NCBI RefSeq assembly: GCF_016741875.1
Contig: NZ_JAERRF010000051.1
Span: forward strand, 1-34,656
DNA: 34,656 nt
DNA from: Streptomyces coffeae
GTDB taxonomy: Bacteria > Actinomycetota > Actinomycetes > Streptomycetales > Streptomycetaceae
Direction of reading: 5' to 3'
The translations under genes were made by a program, and so were the position numbers. Of this stretch, positions 25,745 through 34,561 are shown one piece after another. The notes below the pieces were generated by a model that was not told the DNA's origin, made no database searches, and worked only from the letters and a program-made list of their open reading frames with translations. The number at the start of each line of letters is the position of its first letter. Position 1 is the stretch's first letter.

Positions 25745-27145
25745 ATGACCCAAGAATCACCGCCGTCTACATCACAGAACCTCAGACCCGTTCTGGCGAA
25801 CCGCCAACTCGGCATGATCGCCATAGGCGGCGTGATCGGTGCCGGTCTCTTCGTCGGCAGCGGCACTGCCATCGCCTCGGCAGGACCGGCAGTCCTCGTC
25901 GCCTATATCGGCATCGCCTTGCTCGTCGTCCTCATCATGCGCATGCTTGCCGAACTCGCTGTGGCATCGCCGGAGTCCGGTTCCTTCGCCACGTACGCCA
26001 GCCGGGCCTTCGGCCCCTGGTGCGGCGTGACGGTGAGCTCGCTGTACACCTACCAGTGGACGGTAGTCATCGGCTTCGAAGCGACAGCAGGAGCACAGAT
26101 CATCCACAAGTACGTTCCGGGCATCCAGCCGTGGGTAGCCGCCCTGGTGGTCATGGTGGCCTTCACCATCACCAACCTGATATCCGTTCGAGCCTTCGGC
26201 GAGTTCGAGTTCTGGTTCGCACTGATCAAGGTTCTGGCTATCTGTCTGTTCCTCGTTGTGGGCGTCCTCGCGATCATGGGACTGCTGCCCGGCGTAGAAG
26301 CGCCTGGAACGCATAATCTCCTCGGCCAGGGCTTCGCCCCCCACGGCTGGCAACCCGTCTGGCTCGCCTGCCTGGTTGTGTTCTTCTCCTACCTGGGGGC
26401 GGAGACGGTGACGATCGCCGCAGGCGAGGCGCAGAACCCGAAGCAGGCAGTGCGCCGTGCGATGCGCTCTATCATCCTCCGACTGATCACCTTCTACGTG
26501 GGATCCGTCGCTGTCGTGGTCACCCTCATTTCCCCCGGCGACGCGGCGCTGGAAGAAAATGGCCCCTACGCGGCAGTTCTGGCTCTCATCGGACTGCCCC
26601 ATGCGACCGCCGTCGTCAATATCATCGTCCTGACGGCCGTGCTGTCGATGCTCAACTCGGGCATGTACTCAGCCTCTCGTATGATGTTCGCGGCCGCGCG
26701 TCGCGGCGAACTGCCTCGGAAACTGGGGCTAATCAACGGCAGAGGCGTCCCGGTTCCCGCCATTCTCGCCGTGGCCGCCTGCGGAATCTTCACCGTCTCA
26801 GCGAACTACTTCTTCCCCACAGACGTCGTCTTCATCACGCTGCTGCAGTCCACGGGAGCGATCGGAGTGGTGGTGTACTTCTTCATCGCTGCCACACAGC
26901 TGCGCACGCGCCAGCGAATGACCTCCGACTCCGTCAAGGCGCTGCAAGTCCGGATGTGGGGCTTCCCCGGGCTGTCAGTCCTGGTGCTGCTGATGCTCAT
27001 CGGCATCGTCGTCGGCCTTGCCTTCGACCCGGGCAGCCAGAAATCCCTCGTGCTCAGTGGGGCCGCCACGGCTGTCGCTCTCATCGCCGGCCTGGTGAGT
27101 CAGCGCCGTACCCGGGGGGGCAGGACGCGTTGCTGGACCAGATGA
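25745..27145 (+). CDS. APC-family amino acid permease
   Basis: The 466-residue protein is a polytopic transporter with about 12 hydrophobic helices. The first is IAIGGVIGAGLFVGSGTAI, the conserved helix 1 motif of the amino acid-polyamine-cation superfamily. It also contains YLGAETVTIAAGEAQNP and SGMYSASRMMFAAARRGELP, typical of the GABA/amino acid transporter group. It would import an amino acid with protons across the cell membrane. It lies 42 bases after the second aminotransferase and has GGAG upstream of its ATG. Its position in the operon suggests that it brings in the substrate of the aminotransferases. The very C-terminus (RRTRGGRTRCWTR) is basic and follows a seven-G run. Confidence 0.87.
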   Translation: MTQESPPSTSQNLRPVLANRQLGMIAIGGVIGAGLFVGSGTAIASAGPAVLVAYIGIALLVVLIMRMLAELAVASPESGSFATYASRAFGPWCGVTVSSLYTYQWTVVIGFEATAGAQIIHKYVPGIQPWVAALVVMVAFTITNLISVRAFGEFEFWFALIKVLAICLFLVVGVLAIMGLLPGVEAPGTHNLLGQGFAPHGWQPVWLACLVVFFSYLGAETVTIAAGEAQNPKQAVRRAMRSIILRLITFYVGSVAVVVTLISPGDAALEENGPYAAVLALIGLPHATAVVNIIVLTAVLSMLNSGMYSASRMMFAAARRGELPRKLGLINGRGVPVPAILAVAACGIFTVSANYFFPTDVVFITLLQSTGAIGVVVYFFIAATQLRTRQRMTSDSVKALQVRMWGFPGLSVLVLLMLIGIVVGLAFDPGSQKSLVLSGAATAVALIAGLVSQRRTRGGRTRCWTR

Positions 27146-27198
27146 CCTCTCCCCAGTAGCTCCCGACTAGCCGAGCCCAGGCAACCAGGCGCCTGACC

Positions 27199-27237
27199 GG
27201 CGGCTGGCCGAGGCCACAGGAGCCTCGTCCAGCCGCC
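27199..27237 (+). terminator. Strong hairpin between permease and ligase genes
   Basis: The left arm GGCGGCTGG-C-CGAGGC pairs with GCCTCG-T-CCAGCCGCC: nine and six perfect pairs separated by one mismatch, with a seven-base loop. No T run follows, which is common for actinomycete terminators. It may end part of the transcript after the permease or stabilise the upstream mRNA. Confidence 0.55.
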
Positions 27238-27279
27238 GCGGCCCCGCCTTCGACCTGCCATGCGATCAGAAGGGCCACT

Positions 27280-29286
27280 ATGACCACGGACAACACGGCC
27301 ATCGGACCACGGCGCACAACGCCGCCCGAACCGGAGTTGCTCTACGCGCCGCACCCCGACACCGTCCCCACGACCCAGATCGGTCGCTACCTCAACTGGC
27401 TGCGTCGCACCCGAGACCTCAGCTTCGACAGCTACCCCGACCTTCACCAATGGTCGTCCACAGACTTGGACGCCTTCTGGGCTTCGATGTGGGACTACTT
27501 CTCCGTCCGAGCCCATACCCCCTACACCAGCGTCCTCGGCGACAGGGGCATGCCCGGCGCGCAATGGTTCCCCGGTGCCACTTTGAACTACGCGGAGCAC
27601 GCCGTCCACCTGAGTGGCGCGGGACCCGATGACCTGGCCGTCGTCGCCTACTCCCAGACGCGCGACAAGATGGAACTGACGTGGTCAGACCTCGCTGCCC
27701 AGGTCGCCCGAGCCCGGTGCGGCCTGCAGCGGCTCGGCGTGGGCCGCGGCGATCGAGTCGCCGCCTACCTCCCCAACGTCCCCGAGGCAGTAGTCGCGTT
27801 CCTGGCCACCGCCAGCCTGGGCGCCGTCTGGGCCAGCTGCGCCGTGGAGTTCGGCGCGCGCAGTGTCATCGACCGCCTCTCCCAGATCGAGCCGACCGTG
27901 CTTCTCACCACCGCCGGCTACCAGTACGGCGCCAAGCACATCGACCGACGCGACCACATTGCGACCATCAGGCACGAACTCCCCACCGTGCGCCACGTCG
28001 TACAGGTACCTTACGGGCCAGGCGAGCTCGCTGACGCGCTGAAGTGGGAGGAGATACAGCGCGAACCGGGTGACACTGCCTTCACGCCCGTCCCCTTCGC
28101 CCACCCCCTGTGCGTCCTGTTCTCCTCCGGCACGACGGGCAAGCCCAAACCGATCGTGCACAGCCACGGAGGCATCCTCCTCGAGCACCTGAAGAACCAC
28201 GCCCTCAGCTGGGACCTCCGCCCCGGCGATCGCATGCTTTGGTACTCCACCACGGCATGGATGGTGTGGAACTCCCTCGTCTCCGGTCTCCTCCTCGACG
28301 CGACGATCATCCTCATCGACGGCAACCCTCTCTTCCCCGACCTCAACTGGCAATGGCGCTTGGCCGAAGAGACACGGACCACCCTTATGGGTGCCAGCCC
28401 CGGATACCTCATGGCCTGCAGAAGCAAAAACCTGGCTCCAACAACGAGTCACGATCTGAGCGCCCTTCGCCAGATCGCAGCCGCCGGCAGCCCCTTGCCC
28501 CCCGAGGGCTACCGCTGGGTCCGCGACCAATTTGGTCCCGATGTGCTCCTGAACGTCGGCAGCGGCGGAACTGACGTCTGCTCGGGAATCCTTCAGGGCA
28601 GCCCTCTCCAACCCGTGTGGGCCGGGGAGATCTCTGGACCATGCCTGGGTGTCGCAGCCACGGCCTTCGACGAACAGGGCAAAAAGGTGGTGGGCAAGCT
28701 CGGCGAGTTGGTCATCACACAACCCATGCCCTCGATGCCCGTCGGCCTGTGGGGTGACGCCGACGGATCCCGCTACCACGCCACCTACTTCAACACCTAT
28801 CCCGGGGTGTGGAGGCACGGCGACTGGGTCCGCTTCGCCACTACCGGAAGTTGCATCGTCACCGGCCGTTCAGACGCCACCCTCAACCGCGGCGGCGTTC
28901 GGCTAGGCACCGCGGAGTTCTACCGTGTGGTCGAAGAACTGCCCGAGGTGGACGACAGCCTCGTCATCCACCTCGAAGACCCATCCGGAGGCCCGGGACA
29001 ACTGCTCCTCTTCGTCGTCATGCATGCCGCCCACACCCTTGACGAGAGCCTACGAAGCCGCATCAGCGCACAACTGCGTAACGCCCTCTCGCCCCGGCAT
29101 GTACCCGACCGCGTCGTAGCGGTGCCGATCATCCCACGCACTCGAACTGGCAAGAAGCTCGAACTGCCGGTCAAAAGGATCCTTACCGACGCAGCGCCCA
29201 CCGACATCGTCAGCTCCGACAGCCTGGCGGACCCCGACTCCTTGGAGGCATTCCTGACGTGTGCCACCGACCCGCGCCTCGCCTGA
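27280..29286 (+). CDS. Acetoacetate--CoA ligase (acetoacetyl-CoA synthetase family)
   Basis: The 668-residue enzyme belongs to the ANL superfamily and has the length and N-terminal cap (QWFPGATLNYAEHAV) of acetoacetyl-CoA synthetases. The ATP-binding loop LFSSGTTGKPKPIVHSHGG begins near residue 281. The hinge region GDWVRFATTGSCIVTGRSDA begins near 514. The catalytic lysine lies in RTRTGKKLELPVK (K625 or K626). It turns a beta-keto acid such as acetoacetate plus ATP and CoA into the acyl-CoA, AMP and pyrophosphate. It follows the permease after 134 bases with a hairpin, has GAAGGG upstream of ATG, and precedes the broken amidohydrolase. In this operon it would activate the keto acid produced by the aminotransferases. 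Confidence 0.9.
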   Translation: MTTDNTAIGPRRTTPPEPELLYAPHPDTVPTTQIGRYLNWLRRTRDLSFDSYPDLHQWSSTDLDAFWASMWDYFSVRAHTPYTSVLGDRGMPGAQWFPGATLNYAEHAVHLSGAGPDDLAVVAYSQTRDKMELTWSDLAAQVARARCGLQRLGVGRGDRVAAYLPNVPEAVVAFLATASLGAVWASCAVEFGARSVIDRLSQIEPTVLLTTAGYQYGAKHIDRRDHIATIRHELPTVRHVVQVPYGPGELADALKWEEIQREPGDTAFTPVPFAHPLCVLFSSGTTGKPKPIVHSHGGILLEHLKNHALSWDLRPGDRMLWYSTTAWMVWNSLVSGLLLDATIILIDGNPLFPDLNWQWRLAEETRTTLMGASPGYLMACRSKNLAPTTSHDLSALRQIAAAGSPLPPEGYRWVRDQFGPDVLLNVGSGGTDVCSGILQGSPLQPVWAGEISGPCLGVAATAFDEQGKKVVGKLGELVITQPMPSMPVGLWGDADGSRYHATYFNTYPGVWRHGDWVRFATTGSCIVTGRSDATLNRGGVRLGTAEFYRVVEELPEVDDSLVIHLEDPSGGPGQLLLFVVMHAAHTLDESLRSRISAQLRNALSPRHVPDRVVAVPIIPRTRTGKKLELPVKRILTDAAPTDIVSSDSLADPDSLEAFLTCATDPRLA

Positions 29287-29334
29287 ACACCACGGCCGAC
29301 CGCTGCCTCATCAAAAACCCCAGGAGCCCAAGAA

Positions 29335-29563
29335 ATGGATCTTTCCTCGCTGGACGCGATCGATGTCCACGTTCACGTCGAGCAGGACAGCCGTGGTCGC
29401 TACTCCCTCGACAGCGAACTACTGGATGCATCAGCGGACTACTTCCGCTCCTCCGAACACCGGACGCCCACCATCAGCCACATCGCTCAGTACTACCGGG
29501 CGCGACGAACCGCCGCAGTGGTGTTCGCCGTGGACGCCACCTGGGCCACGGGGCACCCAGCAC
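29335..29563 (+). pseudogene. Amidohydrolase (TIM-barrel metal hydrolase), cut off by an IS
   Basis: The gene starts properly (AGGAG eight bases before ATG 29335). About 76 residues remain before the terminal repeat of the IS at 29564. IDVHVHVEQ near residue 10 has the HxH metal motif of amidohydrolase-related decarboxylases and hydratases. Full-length members have about 300 residues and further metal ligands. No continuation is found after the IS at 30797, so the distal part was lost. Its former substrate is unknown; it was probably the last gene of the catabolic operon. Confidence 0.8.
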
Positions 29564-30796
29564 TGTGGGTGCCGATAAATCATCCGTGCAGTTCAGGCAG
29601 CATGCTGGTACTGGTGGAGGGTTCCGCCGAGTCGGTCTCGTCTGCGGACTTCCAGGTGAGCGAGTCGGGCTTGTTGCGTGATGGGTGTGGTTAGCGGGCG
29701 ACATGGCGCGGCTTGTTGCAGAGCTCTATGCGGGCGGTGTTCGTTGTAGAAGGCCTCGTACTCGCGCAGGGCGTGGAGGAGGTGGCTCTGGTTCCAGATC
29801 AGGGTCCGGTCCAGGAGTTCAGTGCGACAGGTCTGTATCCAGCGCTCCATGAGGGAGTTCATCCGCGGAATCCGAATGCCGGTAGTGACGATCTTAAGGC
29901 CGGCGTCGATCATCAGGGCGTCGAAGGCGTCGGTGAACTTCGAGTCGCGGTCGCGGATCAGGAACTTCGCCCTGCTGCCCACGTCCTCAAGCTCCATCAG
30001 GAGGTTGCGTCCGAGCTGCACGATCCAGTCCCCGATGGGGTACGCGGTGGCGCCGAGGATCCGGATGCGCCTGGTGGTGTGCTCGATGACGGCGAAGACG
30101 TACAGGCGCGCTCCGGTCAGCGTGCGGACTTCGAAGAGATCGCAGGCGAGCCTTGGCCTGGCTGCGGAGGAAGCTGGCCCAAGTCGTGTTCTGCCGTTCG
30201 GGTGCGGGTGGGATGCCGTGCTCGCGAAGGATCTCCCAGACGGTGGAGGCCGCGACCTTGATACCCAGCGCCGCGAGCTCGCCGTGGATCCGGCGATACC
30301 CCCATGAGGCGTTCTCCCTGGCCAGGCGTAGGACCAGGGCGCGGATCGGTCGGATGGTGCGTGGGCGACCGCGTCGCTTGGGCATACAGGCCGCGGCATG
30401 GCGTCGCCTGAGCAGTTCCCGATGCCAGCGCAACACCGTGTCGGGGCGGACCAACAGCAGAAGGTGCCGCAGCCTGTTTCGGGGGAGGTGGTGGAGCAGG
30501 CCAGCGAAGACAGCGCGATCACTGTCGTTGATGGTCGGCTTGCCAACCTGGCGCTGTAGGACCAGTAGTTGGTGCCGAAGCACAAGGATCTCGAGGCCCT
30601 TGTCTCTGTCGCTCATCGGCAGAAGGCGCAGGAACGCCAGGGTGTTCGTCGCGGCGAGGCAGGCCAAGCGCAGCAGCACGACACCTCATGATGCCGCCGA
30701 TGCCCTGTGCACGTGAAGACGCCAAAGCGAGCCCAAACAGAGCCAAAGATTACTGATCAAGCCCCCACCTGCATGGATGATTTATCGGCACCCGCA
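29564..30796 (-). mobile_element. IS3-like element, 1233 bp, transposase on minus strand
   Basis: The ends are TGTGGGTGCCGATAAATCAT-type repeats: 29564-29591 and 30769-30796 are inverted copies matching at 26 of 28 positions. The inner gene runs on the minus strand. The flanking bases show no target duplication. Together with the missing end of the amidohydrolase gene, this suggests a deletion next to the insertion. Confidence 0.88.
29593..30679 (-). pseudogene. Transposase of the 1233-bp IS, frameshifted
   Basis: Two overlapping minus-strand frames make up one transposase of about 360 residues. The N-terminal frame, from GTG at 30679, has DRDKGLEILVLRHQLLVLQ, RLARENASWGYRRIHGEL and ASTVWEILREHG. 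After SFLRSQAKA near 30150 the homology moves to the other frame with ACDLFEVRTLTGARLY. It then continues with IRDRDSKF and NSLMERWIQTCR to the end at RRRDRLGGTLHQYQHAA. All three DDE residues are present in the second frame. A single-base loss explains the break. The family uses one open frame without programmed shifting at this point, so this is decay or a sequencing error. Confidence 0.8.
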
Positions 30797-30968
30797 GTGT
30801 TCCGCCTGCCTCCTGGGACAGAGGAGGGGTTTGAACCATGCCAGGCTGGATTAGATGGGCGTATTTGCAGACAGGCGTCACAGTCGGAAGCGGCGGCGGG
30901 AGAGCCGTCCCCGGTGGCTGGGGTGTGGGAGTCGTCCGCAACGCGCTGAGCGAGATGGGACGGGTTGC

Positions 30969-32397
30969 ATGACCGTTCCTCACCGTAGCGACATGGACCA
31001 GGCGACTGGCGAATCGAGTCGTTTCGTCAAGATCATCGCTAGTATTGCGACGCTGGGCGCCCTGCTGTTCGGGTACGACACCGGCGTAATCTCCGGTGCG
31101 CTTCCGTTCCTGACGGCGAGCCGCATCAAGGCGGCCTTGGGCTGACCCCGTTGACGGAGGGCATCGTCACCTCCTCGCTGGTCTTCGGCGCGGCATTCGG
31201 AGCACTGTTCGGCGGTCGGATTTCCGACCGGTACGGCCGGCGGCGGACCATTCGCCTGCTTGCCGTGGTGTTCTTCGTCGGTGCGCTGGGCACCGCTCTC
31301 GCCCCCACGCCGCGGTGATGGTGATGTTCCGGGCAGTGCTGGGGCTCGCCGTCGGTGGCGCCTCAGCGACGGTCCCGATGTTCATCGCGGAGATCGCACC
31401 GGCCGCCCAGCGCGGCCAGCTCGTCACCCGCAACGAGCTCGTGATCGTCACCGGCCAGCTGCTGGCCTACACCACGAACGCAGTGATCGCGGGTATCTGG
31501 CCCGGGAACCACGTATGGCGCTACATGCTCGGTCTGGCCACCATCCCGGCGGTCCTGCTCTGGCTGGGCATGATGTTTGTCCCGGAGTCACCACGCTGGT
31601 TCGCCTCCAAGGGACGCTTCAGCGAGGCCCAGGAGGTACTACGGCGGATCCACGGTGCGAAGGAGGCCGAGACAGAGTTCTCCCAGATCCGCGCCGTGGT
31701 GGCCGAGGAGGTGGCGCTGCCGAAGTCGGGTTGGAAGGAGCTGCGCGTCCCCTGGGTGCGGCGACTGGTCTTCATCGGCGTCGTCTTCGGCATCACCGTG
31801 CAGCTGACCGGCGTGAACTCGATCATGTACTTCGCGCCATCCATCCTGCAGAGCACCGGGCTCGGGACGCAGGCCGCTCTCACCGCGACGATCGCCAACG
31901 GTGTCGTCTCCGTGTTCTCGACGCTGTTCGGCATGTATCTACTGGGCAAGTACCGGCGCCGACCGATCATCATCACCGGCCAGAGCGAGCTCGTGGTCTC
32001 GCTGCTGTTGCTGGGCAGCTGCTTCCTGCTGCCCGCCTCCCCAGTACGCGGTTATCTCGTGCTTGCGTTCATGCTCGTCTTCCTCTTCTTCATGCAGAGC
32101 ATGATCGGGACCGTGTACTGGCTGATGATGTCGGAGATCTTCCCGCTCCGCATGCGTGGGTTCGCCATGGGGTTCGCGATCTTCGCCCAGTGGCTCAGCA
32201 ACGCCACCGTCACGCTGACCTTCCCGATCCTGATCGCCACGCTCGGGGGCAGCACGTTCTTCCTCTTCGCCGTCATCAACGTCGGCACGGTGCTCTTCCT
32301 CGTGAAGTTCCTGCCGGAGACCCGAGGGCGCACCCTCGAGGCCCTCGAGGCCCTCGAGGCCCTCGAGCACGAGTTCAGTACCTACGCCAAAGCCTGA
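30969..32397 (+). pseudogene. MFS sugar porter (IolT/myo-inositol type), two frameshifts
   Basis: Three successive frames give one sugar-porter protein. Frame one, from ATG 30969, reads ATLGALLFGYDTGVISGALPF up to a stop at 31143-31145. Frame two reads LTPLTEGIVTSSLVFGAAFG and GGRISDRYGRRR up to a stop at 31316-31318. Frame three, from about 31315, runs VMFRAVLGLAVGGASATVPM, PESPRWF, QLTGVNSIMYFAP and PETRGRTLEALE to 32397. Each junction is explained by one missing base (near 31142 and near 31305). If the bases are truly absent, the transporter is dead; two single-base losses so close together could also be sequencing errors. The sequence and the neighbouring genes suggest proton-coupled uptake of inositol or a related sugar. 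Confidence 0.82.
32332..32367 (+). repeat. Nine-base tandem repeat at the transporter C-terminus
   Basis: The unit GCCCTCGAG occurs three times perfectly (32341-32367), preceded by one copy differing at its first base (32332-32340). It encodes LEALEALEALE in the cytoplasmic tail. Such a repeat can expand or contract by slippage in steps of three residues, without frame loss. Confidence 0.8.
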
Positions 32398-32423
32398 CGA
32401 TCTCACTCCCAGGAGAAATAACC

Positions 32424-33431
32424 ATGTCTGTTTCTGTTGGCCTGCTCGGCGCCGGTTTCATCGGTGGCCTGCACATGACTAACATCCGCCGCCACATTCC
32501 GGGTCTGGATCTGCGGGTCGTGGCCGACCCGGCGCCTCGGGCGAGGCAGGAGGTCGAAGCGCTGGGGGTCAAGCACGTCGAGGACTGGCGTGCCGTCGTC
32601 GACGATCCCTCGATCGATGCGGTGGTGGTGTGTTCCCCGGCCGAGGACCATCCCGAGCACGTGGCCGCTGCCGCCGCAGCTGGCAAGCACATCTACTGCG
32701 AGAAGCCGATCGCGCTGACCGTCGAGGGCGCGGACGCGGCGATCGGCGCCGCGGAACGCGCCGGGGTGCTGCTCCAACTGGGCTTCAACCGCCGCTTCGA
32801 CCCCAACTTCGCCGCCATGCGCGAGCGCGTGGAGCGTGGGGCGGTAGGTCGTCCGCTCATCGTCCGCATCACCTCGCGGGACCCGGAGCTGCCACCCTCC
32901 TCCTATACCCGCGCCCCGGGCAAGATGCTGATGGACACGACCATCCACGACTTCGACATGGCCCGCTTCCTCGCCGGGGAGGAAATCGTCGAGGTGAGCG
33001 CGTTCAGCGCGGCGCTGATCGACACCCATGCGGCCGAGGTCAACGATGCCGACACCGCGACCGTGATGCTGCGGTTCGCCTCAGGAGCCGTCGGCGTCAT
33101 CGACAACTGCCGGAAGGCCACGTACGGATACGACCAGCGGGCCGAGGTGCACGGCGCCGAAGGTCTGCTGCGCACGGACAATGTCACGGAGCTGACCACC
33201 GTGCTCGCAGACCAGGGCGGCTTCCACCACGCACCCCTCCCCCGCTTCTTTCCCGAGCGTTACGCCGCGTCCTTCGTACGCGCCCTGGCAGACTTCGCCG
33301 ACGCGATCGAGAACAACACTCCCCCGGCAGTCTCCGGATGGGACGGGCGTCAAGCGCTGGTCGCCGCCCTCGCTGCGCACCGGTCCGCCGTGGAGGCCCG
33401 GACGATCAAGATCACGGAGATCGCCGCATGA
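32424..33431 (+). CDS. iolG: Inositol 2-dehydrogenase-like oxidoreductase (Gfo/Idh/MocA family)
   Basis: The 335-residue protein has an N-terminal Rossmann fold with GAGFIG (residues 9-14) and the family motif CEKPI with the catalytic lysine K94. Its C-terminal domain carries DTTIHDFDMARF, with H175 as the probable proton-transfer residue and D171 nearby. GFNRRFDPNF, and RKATYGYDQRAEVHGAEGLL are characteristic of IolG. The enzyme oxidises myo-inositol to scyllo-inosose with NAD+, or a closely related polyol. The ATG has AGGAG nine bases upstream and lies 26 bases after the transporter. The ATG of an alternative longer start of the next gene overlaps its stop. Confidence 0.82.
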   Translation: MSVSVGLLGAGFIGGLHMTNIRRHIPGLDLRVVADPAPRARQEVEALGVKHVEDWRAVVDDPSIDAVVVCSPAEDHPEHVAAAAAAGKHIYCEKPIALTVEGADAAIGAAERAGVLLQLGFNRRFDPNFAAMRERVERGAVGRPLIVRITSRDPELPPSSYTRAPGKMLMDTTIHDFDMARFLAGEEIVEVSAFSAALIDTHAAEVNDADTATVMLRFASGAVGVIDNCRKATYGYDQRAEVHGAEGLLRTDNVTELTTVLADQGGFHHAPLPRFFPERYAASFVRALADFADAIENNTPPAVSGWDGRQALVAALAAHRSAVEARTIKITEIAA

Positions 33432-33517
33432 CCGCAGCACGGCCACCACGCAACGCCTCAGGCGGCCCCGCCGCCCGGCGAACCGCACAAGATGCTCGAC
33501 CAGATGAGGTGATCCCG

Positions 33518-34411
33518 ATGAGCCCGCGCACGCGCGTCGGCAGCGCTCCGGACTCGTGGGGGGTGTGGTTTCCCGACGACCCCCAGCAGACGGACTGGAC
33601 GCGTTTCCTCGACGAACTCGCTTTCGCCGGGTACACCTGGCTGGAGTTGGGCCCCTACGGCTTCCTCCCCGCCGACCCCCAGGTGCTTCGCGAGGAGCTC
33701 GGCCGCCGCAACCTGAAGCTCTCGGGCGGGACCGTCGGAGGGCCGCTGCACCGCCGGGAGGCCCATGCAGCCATCCGGGACGATCTGCTCCGGGTCGGGC
33801 GCCTCGCCGCCAGCCAGGAGGCGCAGTACGTGGTGTTCCTCCCGGCGATGTACCGCGACCTTCACAGTGGCGTCCAACTCGAACCGTCCGAGCTCGACGC
33901 CGACGGCTGGCGGTCGCTCGTGGAGGGGGCGACCGAACTGGCCCGCGTCCTCTACGAGGAGACCGGCACACGATTCGTCTTCCACCCGCACGCAGAGAGC
34001 CACGTCGAGACCGACGAACAGGTTGCATCGTTCCTCGCCGACACCGCCCCCTCCCTCGTCGGGTTGTGCCTGGACACCGGGCATGTGGCCTACCGGCGCG
34101 GAGACACCCGCCGACTCATGCTCGAGCACTCCGACCGCATCTGGTACGTGCACCTCAAGCAGGTCGACCCGCAAGTGCTCGACAGGGTCGACGGGGAGGC
34201 GCTGCCCTTCGCCGAGGCGGTGAAGCTGGGCGTCATGTGTGAGCCGCCGTTCGGCGTGCCAACCCTCCAGGAAGTCAGCGACGGCCTGGCGCAGTTGTTC
34301 GACGACACCTTCGTCATCGTCGAACAGGACATGTATCCCTGCTCCCCGGATTATCCGCTCCCCATCGCCGCACGCACACGAAGCGCACTCCGCGACGCCG
34401 CAATCGGCTGA
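33518..34411 (+). CDS. Sugar phosphate isomerase/epimerase-type TIM-barrel enzyme (IolE-like)
   Basis: The 297-residue protein belongs to the xylose isomerase-like TIM-barrel group. It begins VGSAPDSWGVWFPDD and has likely metal ligands and active-site residues in FHPHAESHVE (H156, H158, E160, H162), CLDTGH (D186, H189) and VEQDMY. Relatives include 2-keto-myo-inositol dehydratase (IolE) and hydroxypyruvate or ketose isomerases. Next to an iolG-type gene, it probably acts on an inosose or a ketose derived from it. ATG 33518 has GAGGTGA five bases upstream and fits the family's N-terminus. An in-frame ATG at 33428 would overlap the preceding stop (ATGA) and add a 30-residue tail of low complexity, so it is less likely. 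Confidence 0.8.
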   Translation: MSPRTRVGSAPDSWGVWFPDDPQQTDWTRFLDELAFAGYTWLELGPYGFLPADPQVLREELGRRNLKLSGGTVGGPLHRREAHAAIRDDLLRVGRLAASQEAQYVVFLPAMYRDLHSGVQLEPSELDADGWRSLVEGATELARVLYEETGTRFVFHPHAESHVETDEQVASFLADTAPSLVGLCLDTGHVAYRRGDTRRLMLEHSDRIWYVHLKQVDPQVLDRVDGEALPFAEAVKLGVMCEPPFGVPTLQEVSDGLAQLFDDTFVIVEQDMYPCSPDYPLPIAARTRSALRDAAIG

Positions 34412-34421
34412 GCCAGCACCC

Positions 34422-34449
34422 GTGACCGTCGGCCACAACCGGCGGTCAC
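34422..34449 (+). terminator. Hairpin after the inositol genes
   Basis: GTGACCGTCGG pairs with CCGGCGGTCAC (one T-G wobble) around a six-base loop, 10 bases after the last stop codon. There is no T run. It fits the end of the iolG-containing transcript. Confidence 0.65.
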
Positions 34450-34561
34450 GGCCGCTGACCGAGATCCAGCGCGCGGCTATGCCTCAACTCCCCTGCCTCC
34501 CCCGGTTCAAAAGGCCGGAGCGATCCGTGATCACGAACAGCGGGGTGGCCAGCCCCGACCC

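Noticed and set aside
29593..30679. Programmed frameshift joining two transposase frames
   Set aside because: Classical IS3 frameshifting joins a short OrfA to OrfB at a slippery A run. Here the break lies in the middle of the catalytic region with no such run, and related copies use a single frame.
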